From: Fusobacteriaceae bacterium UBA2433
GTDB lineage: Bacteria > Fusobacteriota > Fusobacteriia > Fusobacteriales > Fusobacteriaceae
Assembly (NCBI GenBank): GCA_002342785.1
Contig: DDQV01000029.1
Span: 1 to 7,579 of the forward strand
Length of the DNA: 7,579 bases
Reading direction: 5' to 3'
How positions within the stretch are numbered: the stretch's first letter is position 1; the number at the start of each line of letters is the position of its first letter. Below, piece after piece: positions 1 through 5,570 of this stretch. Below the pieces are notes generated by a model. It worked only from the letters and a program-made list of their open reading frames with translations, made no database searches and was not told the DNA's origin. A program made the translations under genes and the position numbers.

Positions 1-23
1 CCCCGAGTTTCAAATAACAAATT

Positions 24-37
24 TTGCTTTTAAGCAA
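24..37. promoter_or_regulatory. operator-like palindrome
   Basis: TTGCTTTTAAGCAA has perfect 6-bp arms around a 2-bp centre and matches the palindrome at 3985-3998 (TTGCTTTAAAGCAA) at all but one central base. It lies just beyond the stop of the small HTH gene. I see no promoter overlapping it, so it may serve a gene to the left of the window. Binding by the phage repressor or by the small HTH protein is inference. Confidence 0.5.
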
Positions 38-53
38 TTATTTGGACGAATTT

Positions 54-233
54 TTAAGATAATTCATCTGATAAAATTAATTTTGTTTTATTTATTATTT
101 TTTCATTGCCTTCTTTAATTTGTTTTCTTAACCAATATTTACTATAGCCTACTTTAGAAGCAAGTTCATTAAAAGTTAATCCAGCTTGTATTCTCAAAGA
201 TGTTATCTCTCCAAAATGTTTTAGATTATTCAT
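54..233 (-). CDS. small helix-turn-helix DNA-binding protein (Cro- or excisionase-like)
   Basis: This 59-residue protein is almost entirely one helix-turn-helix. Residues 20-40 read TFNELASKVGYSKYWLRKQI, with the helix / G-Y turn / recognition-helix pattern of XRE/Cro-type and phage regulatory proteins. The frame opens further upstream at a GTG (245), but that GTG is part of the ribosome binding site GAGGTGAT (241-248), which lies 7 nt before the ATG at 231-233, so I take the ATG as the start. It lies on the same strand as the repressor-nuclease-ATPase operon but beyond that operon's terminator, and has its own promoter overlapping an operator-like site (270-283). This suggests control by the repressor and a role in the lysis/lysogeny decision or in excision. 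Which of these it does cannot be read from the sequence, and no family was recognised with certainty. Confidence 0.6.
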   Translation of the reverse strand: MNNLKHFGEITSLRIQAGLTFNELASKVGYSKYWLRKQIKEGNEKIINKTKLILSDELS

Positions 234-254
234 ATTTATTATCACCTCAAAATT

Positions 255-283
255 AGTTTATAATTTTTATTGCTTTTTGTCAA
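255..283 (-). promoter_or_regulatory. promoter with embedded operator for the small HTH gene
   Basis: On the minus strand a perfect -35 TTGACA (278-283) is followed after 17 bp by TAAACT (255-260). TATAAA at 257-262 is an alternative -10 with a 15-bp spacer. The -35 lies inside the dyad TTGCTTTTTGTCAA (270-283, plus strand). TTGACAAAAAGCAATAAA on the minus strand differs at one base from the plus-strand rightward lytic promoter at 3925-3942, so both are probably bound by the same repressor. With TAAACT as -10 the leader before the ribosome binding site would be very short. Confidence 0.5.
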
Positions 284-297
284 TAGAATTTCAAAAT

Positions 298-337
298 AAA
301 AAAGTAGCAGTAAATTTTTCTTACTACTACTTTTTTT
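298..337. terminator. bidirectional intrinsic terminator
   Basis: GTAGCAGTAA (304-313) pairs with TTACTACTAC (321-330) with one mismatch and a 7-nt loop. A T7 run follows on the plus strand, and on the minus strand the stem is followed by TTTTTT then ATTTT. It sits directly upstream of the small HTH gene's promoter and would insulate it from minus-strand read-through. Confidence 0.6.
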
Positions 338-387
338 ATTATATATGTTTTTTCTTAAATACGTTTACTCTTATTACCCCCCTTAGT

Positions 388-462
388 TTGAAGGTGCTCA
401 AATTGAATGCATTCACTTTGAAGGTGTTCAATTTGAACCCCTTCAAAATAGATGGGTTCAAA
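388..462. repeat. tandem array of a 15-bp palindromic unit
   Basis: Five consecutive 15-bp units fit the consensus TTGAA-NNNN-TTCAA-N. They start at 388, 403, 418, 433 and 448: TTGAAGGTGCTCAAA, TTGAATGCATTCACT, TTGAAGGTGTTCAAT, TTGAACCCCTTCAAA and ATAGATGGGTTCAAA. A degenerate sixth unit may precede at 373. TTGAA recurs exactly every 15 bp at 388, 403, 418 and 433, and TTCAA or a one-base variant does so at 397, 412, 427, 442 and 457. Each unit is itself a dyad, and TTTGAACCC (432-440) also pairs with GGGTTCAAA (454-462). The array lies between two terminators, outside any gene. Its function is unknown; iteron, protein-binding array or structured RNA are all possible. Confidence 0.8.
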
Positions 463-481
463 AACTACATTTTTAAAAGAA

Positions 482-500
482 AAAGCCCCTTAGGGGCTTT
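482..500 (-). terminator. intrinsic terminator of the repressor-nuclease-ATPase operon
   Basis: This is a perfect 8-bp stem, AAAGCCCC (482-489) and GGGGCTTT (493-500), with a 3-nt loop. On the minus strand the stem runs into TTTTTCTTTT. It begins 2 nt after the ATPase stop codon. On the plus strand there is no comparable T-tract. Confidence 0.85.
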
Positions 501-502
501 AG

Positions 503-2167
503 TTACTTTATTGCTTTAAAAATATAATCTATCAATTCATTTTCGATAGAGCTATTTTCTTTCCAACATATATTATTACTTCCTATTGAAATATAATTAT
601 AATTTTTACTCTCAATGATATCAACATCTTTACCATCTGGTATATTAGATATAAGTATTTGATTATCCATTTTTAGTAAATTTTCATTTACAAAAGTATT
701 TAAGTTATCAATATTATTATTATCAAAAGTCTCTTTTATTAAAGTATCCCAAATTATAGGAAACTTAAGTTTGGAATATTTATTAAGCAATTGAAAATAA
801 ATATAATAAGTAGCAATATAAACTATATTATTTTGTGCCCCTGCATCTTTTATTCTAAAATCCATAAATTTATCTTTTATCCATTTGAACTCAGTTTTGT
901 CAAAAACTTTTGAAAGATTATTAAGGATATTGTTATAATCTGTTTTTATTGTGGTTTTATTTGATTTAAGCCTTTTGTCTTCTGTTCTTATCTTCTTTTC
1001 AATATTTTTTATTTCTTGGTTAATTTCTTCTATTTTTTCACCCATTATACTGCTTCTCTTTTCAATTTTCTCTTTATATTTAAAGTTGGCGTTTAATTCT
1101 AAAATTTTATTTATGTCTATTTCATTGTGAGCTTGGCTATGTGCATTTTCGTTTTTCTCAATTTTAATTATAAGTTCTTTGATTTTATTTTCAGTTTCAG
1201 TTAATTTTTTTTGTTCTTTTAGATTTTCTTTTTTATTACTTGCATATAGTCCTAATATTGCCGATTTACTCATTTCTTTTTTATAATTCGCAGTAAAAGT
1301 TTCTTCTAGTATAGGTGAATGGCAAAATTCACATGAAATTTCAGAACTATTTTTTGATAGTTCTTCATATACATCTTCTAAGTGTTTTTTTTCAATGTCT
1401 AAATCTTTCATTTTTTTTATCAATTTATAACTCTCATCTTCTAATGAATTCTTCTCTTTTAATAAAAATTTTAAATCTTTAATAAAAATTTCAATAGAAG
1501 CAGTTAATTCTTCTGTATTAATCGGTATAAATCCTTCACTTGATACGCTATTAATCATTTCTTTATGGATTTTTAACTTTTGTTCAATATTTTTTTTCTC
1601 TCTAGTTTCCCTTGCTTTTTTGCTTTTTAGGTTCTCAAGTTTAATATTTTCAATTCCTAAGAAATAACGATAAATACGATATATCTCATTTGGTTTATAC
1701 ATCAGGTTTGAGTTGTGGTTTCCCTTAAATAAATCATGAAAAGAACTATCTTGATCTACATAGCTAAATAAAAGAGTGTCTGTTGGGTAAGGGGATACTC
1801 TTGTCTTATTGTTTTTATGGGCTAACTTTAACTGGATATCAAAAAGACTGTTAAAGTCTTCTTTGAATGATGATGTTTGTATTGAAGGTTTCCCACGATC
1901 TAAGATAAAAATATCTCCCTTTCGCATCAATTCATGTTCAACTTCATCCACAGAAAAATGTAATTGGAGTATAAAATCATCTATGGAAAAGCCTGCAGCC
2001 CACTTAATAATATCAAAGCCTAAAGTGTACATAATTGCTTTTATAAGAGTAGATTTTCCTTTTGTGTTGTCTCCTGTAATTATATTAACAGATTTCAAAA
2101 AAGTAAATTCATTATACTTATTAGTTTTCTCTTCTATCATTTTAAATTTCATAAGTTTAATATCCAT
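503..2167 (-). CDS. Rad50/SMC-like zinc-hook ATPase, putative anti-phage defence
   Basis: This is a 554-residue ABC-type ATPase of Rad50/SMC architecture. Visible elements are a Walker A, GDNTKGKS (32-39); a Q-loop-like YVDQD (136-140); a first coiled coil at about 175-275; a zinc-hook CEFC (C279, C282) almost exactly mid-protein; a second coiled coil at about 310-405; a signature-like DAGAQNN (441-447); and a Walker B, FPIIWD (469-474). The Walker B aspartate is followed by Thr, not Glu; E479 is the nearest acidic residue. By family logic it should dimerise, join through the hook and gate a partner effector at DNA ends or other invader DNA. Its start is 2 nt after the nuclease stop, with AGGAGGGG overlapping the nuclease 3' end, so translation is coupled. 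It is far shorter than typical Rad50 or LmuB. Lamassu LmuB-like or ABC-3C ATPase are the nearest descriptions. The ATPase call is firm; the defence role is inferred. Confidence 0.8.
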   Translation of the reverse strand: MDIKLMKFKMIEEKTNKYNEFTFLKSVNIITGDNTKGKSTLIKAIMYTLGFDIIKWAAGFSIDDFILQLHFSVDEVEHELMRKGDIFILDRGKPSIQTSSFKEDFNSLFDIQLKLAHKNNKTRVSPYPTDTLLFSYVDQDSSFHDLFKGNHNSNLMYKPNEIYRIYRYFLGIENIKLENLKSKKARETREKKNIEQKLKIHKEMINSVSSEGFIPINTEELTASIEIFIKDLKFLLKEKNSLEDESYKLIKKMKDLDIEKKHLEDVYEELSKNSSEISCEFCHSPILEETFTANYKKEMSKSAILGLYASNKKENLKEQKKLTETENKIKELIIKIEKNENAHSQAHNEIDINKILELNANFKYKEKIEKRSSIMGEKIEEINQEIKNIEKKIRTEDKRLKSNKTTIKTDYNNILNNLSKVFDKTEFKWIKDKFMDFRIKDAGAQNNIVYIATYYIYFQLLNKYSKLKFPIIWDTLIKETFDNNNIDNLNTFVNENLLKMDNQILISNIPDGKDVDIIESKNYNYISIGSNNICWKENSSIENELIDYIFKAIK

Positions 2168-2169
2168 AG

Positions 2170-3171
2170 CTACTCCCCTCCTTGTGTTACTTTATCAATA
2201 ATAATCCAAGCTCTTATATATTTATTTATTATTTTTTTATTCTCTGGCTTTATTTTCTGATCCATTAGTAATAGACATTCGTTGAAATATTCAATAAAAT
2301 TAGTTTCGTCGTCATATAATGGGAAACTAATATGCTCCAAAACATTATTATAATAAATTTTATCCTTATCATAGTTAGGTTTTTCTGTAATTAAGTTGCT
2401 TATATAACTCGGATTTTTCTTGTGGTTTTTTAATAAATTTAAATGTTCGTTTATAATTTTTTCCAATTTTGAATCTCCTTCCATTTTTTTCATTATATCA
2501 TTATTTAGCTTTTTTTTGAAAAATTTTTTACTCGATTTATTATAAATAGTACCTAGCAAAGCTAATAATTGTTCTTGATTGATATTAAGAAATTTCTCGT
2601 TATCTTCTTTAGAGCTAGCATCTCCAAGTAAATATTTAAAGCAATTATCTGAATCTCTGGTAAAGGGCATCTCTTGAAATAGTAGTTGCTTATTTTTAAA
2701 AGCATCATCATTAATTAGTTCATTTATTTCTTGGCAATCACTATTTTCTTTAGAGGTACCTTTATAGGTACAATCATATTGATAACATGTACCTCCTAAT
2801 AAGGGTTCTTTCATTTTACTTACATCTTTTAAGGCCTTTGATGTGTTAGTTGGAAAAGAGAGCATGTAATAATCATATCCATTTTTAAAAAGCAATTTTC
2901 CTAAAGTACATTTTCCTTTATCTCCTTTTATAATTCCACCTCTAGTTAAACTAGAAGATTTAACTTGTATTTTAAACTTCTTTTTGTTAGATAAATTATT
3001 TATAGTTATATCATCATCGCCTTCAAATATAATTTCAAATTCCTTGTTATTCTTATGCAGATGAAAAATATAGTAAATGCCTGAATATGCTTGAAAGTTA
3101 AAGCCTCTTATGGCAATTTCACCACCATTCTCTTCAAACTCTTCATATTTTTTTGCTAACTCTGATACCAT
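2170..3171 (-). CDS. DUF4297/Cap4-like PD-(D/E)XK nuclease, putative defence effector
   Basis: The N-terminal part of this 333-residue protein carries the layout of DUF4297 (Cap4-type dsDNA endonuclease) domains. A helix opens with GFNFQAYSG (23-31, conserved Gln27), then strand EIIFEGDDDI (46-55, acidic E50 and D52-D54), then FKIQVKSSS (66-74, Q69-x-K71), followed by the core strand YYMLSFP (101-107). E50, D53 or D54, Q69 and K71 are the likely metal-binding and catalytic residues. A cysteine cluster (C129, C134, C146) may bind zinc. Residues from about 190 onward are helical and lysine-rich and unrecognised; they could form the interface with the ATPase. The ribosome binding site AAGGAGGTGA overlaps the repressor stop, and the gene sits between repressor and ATPase with no promoter of its own. 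A nuclease next to a Rad50-like ATPase resembles Lamassu (LmuA/LmuB) and ABC-three-component modules. The nuclease fold is inferred from motifs only. Confidence 0.65.
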   Translation of the reverse strand: MVSELAKKYEEFEENGGEIAIRGFNFQAYSGIYYIFHLHKNNKEFEIIFEGDDDITINNLSNKKKFKIQVKSSSLTRGGIIKGDKGKCTLGKLLFKNGYDYYMLSFPTNTSKALKDVSKMKEPLLGGTCYQYDCTYKGTSKENSDCQEINELINDDAFKNKQLLFQEMPFTRDSDNCFKYLLGDASSKEDNEKFLNINQEQLLALLGTIYNKSSKKFFKKKLNNDIMKKMEGDSKLEKIINEHLNLLKNHKKNPSYISNLITEKPNYDKDKIYYNNVLEHISFPLYDDETNFIEYFNECLLLMDQKIKPENKKIINKYIRAWIIIDKVTQGGE

Positions 3172-3185
3172 CTATTTTCACCTCC

Positions 3186-3833
3186 TTAATGGTTAAAAAC
3201 TCCTACCTTTTTCCCTACGATATGAAACTCATCTAATTCATTTATTATGATTGGATCATAATTTTTATTATCGCTAGATAATATAATATTCCCACGATCT
3301 GTTTTTTTATATCTTTTTAATAGACCTTCACCATTTAAAATAAAAGCTCCTACTTCTCCATTATCAGGCATAATTTCTCTTTTGATAAGAACTGTATCTC
3401 CATTTTTAATATCTGGTTGCATAGAATTGCCATCTACCCTAATTGCTATTACGTCACCTCTAAAACCATTTGTTTGGGGAAGAGGAAGGTGTCCAACAAT
3501 ACCACTTTCGCAACTCCCGAAACCTGCTGAGATAGAATCATAGATAGGAATCGTTTTAAAATCAGTAATTGGATTATTCAAATCAATATTTCCTATTTTT
3601 ATTTGGTAGTCATTATCCAAAATAGCAATAAAATTAAAATTAAAAACTTTATTTAACCCTAACAATAAAGTTGTATCTATTTTTTGTCTTTGTCCTTTCT
3701 CTATCCTGAAAAGTGATGATGGATTGATGTCTATTCCTATGTCTCTTAGCTTTTCAGATAGCTCCTCTAAGCTCCAGTTATTATTTTCTCTTTTGCTTCT
3801 TATTTTGTTACCAAGTTTAAATATTTTTTCCAT
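3186..3833 (-). CDS. phage repressor, CI/LexA-like with S24 self-cleavage domain
   Basis: This is a 215-residue lysogeny repressor. Residues 6-68 form an XRE helix-turn-helix domain (SLEELSEKL, then SSLFRIEKGQR). The C-terminal half is a LexA/S24 peptidase domain: the cleavage site is A103-G104 in ISAGFG, the nucleophile S137 is in GNSMQPDIKNGD, and the general base is K173 in LLKRYK. All key residues are present, so RecA-stimulated autocleavage and SOS induction are expected. It should bind the TTGCTT-NN-AAGCAA sites in the divergent region upstream, shutting off the rightward early promoter and tuning its own. The ribosome binding site GGGAGAT precedes the ATG. It is the first gene of a three-gene operon, and the downstream nuclease's ribosome binding site overlaps its stop codon. 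Length and domain order are typical of CI-type repressors. Confidence 0.93.
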   Translation of the reverse strand: MEKIFKLGNKIRSKRENNNWSLEELSEKLRDIGIDINPSSLFRIEKGQRQKIDTTLLLGLNKVFNFNFIAILDNDYQIKIGNIDLNNPITDFKTIPIYDSISAGFGSCESGIVGHLPLPQTNGFRGDVIAIRVDGNSMQPDIKNGDTVLIKREIMPDNGEVGAFILNGEGLLKRYKKTDRGNIILSSDNKNYDPIIINELDEFHIVGKKVGVFNH

Positions 3834-3868
3834 AGTTATCTCCCTTTTCTTTCTTCTTATTTAATATA

Positions 3869-3897
3869 ATTATACTTTTTAGGTTTCCCTTTAGCAA
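3869..3897 (-). promoter_or_regulatory. leftward repressor-maintenance promoter (PRM-like)
   Basis: On the minus strand TTGCTA (3892-3897) and a perfect -10 TATAAT (3869-3874) are separated by 17 bp, about 30 nt upstream of the repressor's ribosome binding site. The -35 lies inside a weak operator-like copy (3884-3897), which would allow negative autoregulation. The three-gene repressor-nuclease-ATPase operon has no other visible promoter. Confidence 0.65.
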
Positions 3898-3938
3898 TTA
3901 TATTGCTAAAAAACAATATTTAAGTTGACAAAAGGCAA
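3884..3938. promoter_or_regulatory. operator cluster between divergent promoters
   Basis: Three imperfect copies of TTGCTT-NN-AAGCAA lie in a row: TTTCCCTTTAGCAA (3884-3897, good right arm only), TTGCTAAAAAACAA (3903-3916) and TTGACAAAAGGCAA (3925-3938). Their centres are 19 and 22 bp apart, about two helix turns, so bound dimers would face the same side, as in lambda OR. The outer copies overlap the -35 boxes of the leftward and rightward promoters. A second dyad reading, TTAGCAAT-TAT-ATTGCTAA (3891-3909), is also perfect. Which reading the repressor uses is not decided by sequence alone. Confidence 0.6.
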
Positions 3939-3953
3939 TAAATAAAGTAAAGT
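3925..3953 (+). promoter_or_regulatory. rightward early lytic promoter (PR-like)
   Basis: A perfect -35 TTGACA (3925-3930), a 17-bp spacer and TAAAGT (3948-3953, 4 of 6 consensus) point toward the early genes. The -35 is embedded in an operator-like copy, so repressor binding would block polymerase. The segment TTGACAAAAGGCAATAAA is repeated with one change in the promoter of the small HTH gene on the opposite strand (255-283). Confidence 0.65.
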
Positions 3954-3982
3954 TTATTAAATAGTTATTTTTTTAAACATTG

Positions 3983-4000
3983 TATTGCTTTAAAGCAATA
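3983..4000. promoter_or_regulatory. perfect 18-bp operator-like palindrome in the early leader
   Basis: TATTGCTTTAAAGCAATA is identical to its reverse complement. It is the best copy of the operator motif in the window and lies between the rightward promoter and the first early gene, where bound protein could act as a roadblock. The copy at 24-37 shares its core. Confidence 0.65.
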
Positions 4001-4028
4001 ATTTATTTAACAAAATGGGGGGGTTAAG

Positions 4029-4484
4029 ATGGCAAGACCAGAATCAGCTTTATCATTAGAACTAGAAAGAAGCATGAATATGCAAGTGAGAGTGGAAACA
4101 TTTGGAGAGCATCTAAGACATGGAGAGATTATAGATAAGTTGGATGATGATAGGAGAACTAAAAGTTTTAACTTAGATAAATGGAATGAAGATATGCAAA
4201 AATCATTTTTTAGAGAAAGAAAAATAATTTTAGAGTTAGATGATCTCTTGAAGATCAAAGAAGCTTTAAAAGACCTTGATAAAAAAGTAAATAGTTTTAA
4301 TAAGACTTACTCTAAAAAAATAAAACAAATCAGAGCCCTGGAAGTTGAGTATGAAAATTTAGATGATGAGCTCAGAGTTTGGTTAATAGAATATGCAATA
4401 AAATGTAGAGAAAAATTAAGAAATGAAAATACTGATATTGAAAAAAAGATGATGGAAGAGAATATCATAAAACGTTTTATGTGA
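4029..4484 (+). CDS. early phage protein with coiled coil, unknown function
   Basis: This is a 151-residue charged protein and the first gene after the rightward promoter. Residues 1-60 contain no motif I recognise. Residues about 62-140 are strongly helical with a heptad-like pattern (ELDDLLKIKEALKDLDKK, then IRALEVEYENLDDEL), predicting a coiled coil and so an oligomer or a protein partner. There is no membrane segment or signal peptide. The ribosome binding site is an unusual G7 run (4017-4023) 5 nt before the ATG; internal methionines 17 and 19 lack a ribosome binding site, so the first ATG is preferred. Its position suggests an immediate-early regulator or host-takeover protein, but that rests on position only. 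Confidence 0.75.
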   Translation: MARPESALSLELERSMNMQVRVETFGEHLRHGEIIDKLDDDRRTKSFNLDKWNEDMQKSFFRERKIILELDDLLKIKEALKDLDKKVNSFNKTYSKKIKQIRALEVEYENLDDELRVWLIEYAIKCREKLRNENTDIEKKMMEENIIKRFM

Positions 4485-4494
4485 TGGAGGAGAA

Positions 4495-4656
4495 ATGGGA
4501 GAAAAATTAATGACTCAAACAGAAAAATTTACAATGGAAGTTATTTACAATAGACTTCACCACTGCTTAGAAGAAAAAATACCAATAAGTAAAGAAGAAA
4601 AAATTATGATAACTAAAATTATAGCTATCATAATTAATTCTAAATTTTTAGTTTAG
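4495..4656 (+). CDS. 53-residue early phage protein, unknown
   Basis: This short ORF runs from ATG 4495 to TAG 4656 and begins 10 nt after the stop of the coiled-coil gene. GGAGGAG (4486-4492) lies just upstream, so it is probably co-translated. The product starts MGEKLMTQTE; residues 36-53 are hydrophobic (KIMITKIIAIIINSKFLV), perhaps a buried helix or a weak membrane segment. Its last 9 nt overlap the tail of the convergent DUF2321 gene. No family was recognised. A good ribosome binding site and tight packing support it being real. Confidence 0.55.
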   Translation: MGEKLMTQTEKFTMEVIYNRLHHCLEEKIPISKEEKIMITKIIAIIINSKFLV

Positions 4657-5118
4657 TAAATCAATTACTTGATTAGTCGTTACCTCTTTTAAACTATTGA
4701 GAATAGCTTCTTTTGTAACACGACTTAATCCTTTTGTTATAAATTTTAGAATAGTTATTGAATTACCTTTAAAATTTTGTTTAATGGCTTCTTCGGTAGC
4801 TTTATAGATTTTATCTTGCATCTTTCTGTCTATTTCATCGGATTGAAGTCCCAAAATTAATTTATACTCATTTAAAAATTTTTCAGTCCATGGATATGGG
4901 CTACCACATCCATGACAATAATTTGGGATATTATATGGAGCCATTAAGCCACTTATAGAATCTAGAGAACCTAAAATTATTTTGTTACAATGTGAACATT
5001 TATCAATTACTTCTGATGAGCATTGTTGACAATATTTTTTTAGAAACGTTTCATTTTCTTCAAGATGAGAGTCTTGTAAGTGCCCATTTTTACAAATAGC
5101 GGATTTGTAGTATTTCAT
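4648..5118 (-). CDS. DUF2321-like multi-cysteine zinc-binding protein
   Basis: This 156-residue protein has the features I associate with DUF2321. The N-terminal ICKNGH (8-13) is followed by three CxxC pairs: C30/C33, C41/C44 and C68/C71, the last within YCHGCGSPYPWTE (67-79). With C9 and H13 this gives enough ligands for two zinc ions. Residues 80-156 are helical. The family has no established function that I know of. The gene runs against the surrounding early genes, has a good ribosome binding site (AAGGAGG, 6 nt before the ATG) and its own extended -10 promoter, and overlaps the 53-residue gene tail to tail by 9 nt with no clear terminator. That makes it look like an independently expressed accessory gene, active in the lysogen. 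Family assignment is from remembered motifs. Confidence 0.75.
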   Translation of the reverse strand: MKYYKSAICKNGHLQDSHLEENETFLKKYCQQCSSEVIDKCSHCNKIILGSLDSISGLMAPYNIPNYCHGCGSPYPWTEKFLNEYKLILGLQSDEIDRKMQDKIYKATEEAIKQNFKGNSITILKFITKGLSRVTKEAILNSLKEVTTNQVIDLLN

Positions 5119-5155
5119 TTTGTGCCTCCTTGAGTTTAATTGTTGTCGTAAATAA

Positions 5156-5184
5156 ATTATAGCATAGTAGGGGGCACAGCTTAA
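5156..5184 (-). promoter_or_regulatory. extended -10 promoter of the DUF2321-like gene
   Basis: The minus strand reads TGCTATAAT (5156-5164), a perfect -10 with the TGn extension. The -35 at 17 bp spacing is poor (TTAAGC, 5179-5184), as is common for extended -10 promoters. It lies about 25 nt upstream of the gene's ribosome binding site, with no operator-like dyad, so expression should not depend on the lytic switch. Confidence 0.65.
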
Positions 5185-5251
5185 ATGAGTAAATTAGAAG
5201 ATCAAAAATAGCTTTAAAAGATAAAATATATGATTACAGGAGGAAAGATCT

Positions 5252-5365
5252 ATGAGCTTTAGAGATTTTGAAAAATTAGACATAAAAAAATATTTGGGAA
5301 AATACGGAGATATAACATTAGGTCAATTGATCGAGATATTAGAAAAAGAAAAAATTACTAACTAA
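5252..5365 (+). CDS. 37-residue early phage protein, unknown
   Basis: This ORF runs from ATG 5252 to TAA 5365, with AGGAGG (5238-5243) 8 nt upstream. The product is amphipathic: MSFRDFEKLD, then IKKYLGKYGDITLGQLIEIL, ending EKEKITN. The TLGQLIEILEKEK segment looks like a short helix ending in a charged tail. Its neighbours on the same strand are also very small and well provided with ribosome binding sites, typical of phage early regions. No function was recognised. Confidence 0.55.
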   Translation: MSFRDFEKLDIKKYLGKYGDITLGQLIEILEKEKITN

Positions 5366-5387
5366 ACCGATTGAGGAGGAAATTATA

Positions 5388-5570
5388 ATGATAAATTGTT
5401 TTAGAAGCAAAGGTACAACAACTGGAAAAACACTTTGGAAAGACTTAAACGAATGTGAAAACCATATAGGAAAAGGTACATATTTTTCCACTCGTGATGG
5501 TTTAGATGCTATTTTTTGTTCTAACCATGGATTAAAAAACCAAGTTTTGGTGTATGTAGATGAAAGATAG
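5388..5570 (+). CDS. 60-residue early phage protein, unknown
   Basis: The ATG at 5388 follows GAGGAGG at good spacing, 22 nt after the preceding stop. The product contains KGTTTGKTLWKDLNECENHI and GKGTYFSTRDGLDAIFC, a mix of short strands and helices, with three cysteines (residues 4, 23 and 44) that do not form CxxC pairs. Its last codons overlap the start of the next gene by 11 nt, suggesting coupled translation. I do not recognise the family. Confidence 0.6.
   Translation: MINCFRSKGTTTGKTLWKDLNECENHIGKGTYFSTRDGLDAIFCSNHGLKNQVLVYVDER

Noticed and set aside
388..462. CRISPR array
   Set aside because: Units are 15 bp with no unique spacers and no cas genes nearby; it is a direct tandem of short dyads.
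277..519. 80-codon plus-strand open frame
   Set aside because: It begins at a TTG without a ribosome binding site, runs through two terminator hairpins and the 15-bp array, and its repetitive translation is a by-product of a 15-bp (five-codon) repeat.
508..523. Additional repressor operator at the end of the ATPase gene
   Set aside because: The left half matches the operator (ATTGCTTTAAA) but the right arm is lost, and the sequence is explained by the last ATPase codons.
1809..2201. 130-codon plus-strand open frame
   Set aside because: It lies antisense within the ATPase gene, whose motifs and ribosome binding site are convincing; no ribosome binding site or protein-like composition is seen for this frame.
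4007..4258. 83-codon minus-strand frame
   Set aside because: It is antisense to the first early gene; serine/leucine-rich translation is typical of a shadow frame.
4640..4656. Terminator for the DUF2321-like gene
   Set aside because: CTAAA/TTTAG is only a 5-bp A/T stem with a 2-nt loop and no proper T-tract on the minus strand.
5185..5211. 8-residue frame upstream of the 37-residue gene
   Set aside because: Too short to support as a leader peptide, and the GGGGG nearby is more than 10 nt from the ATG.
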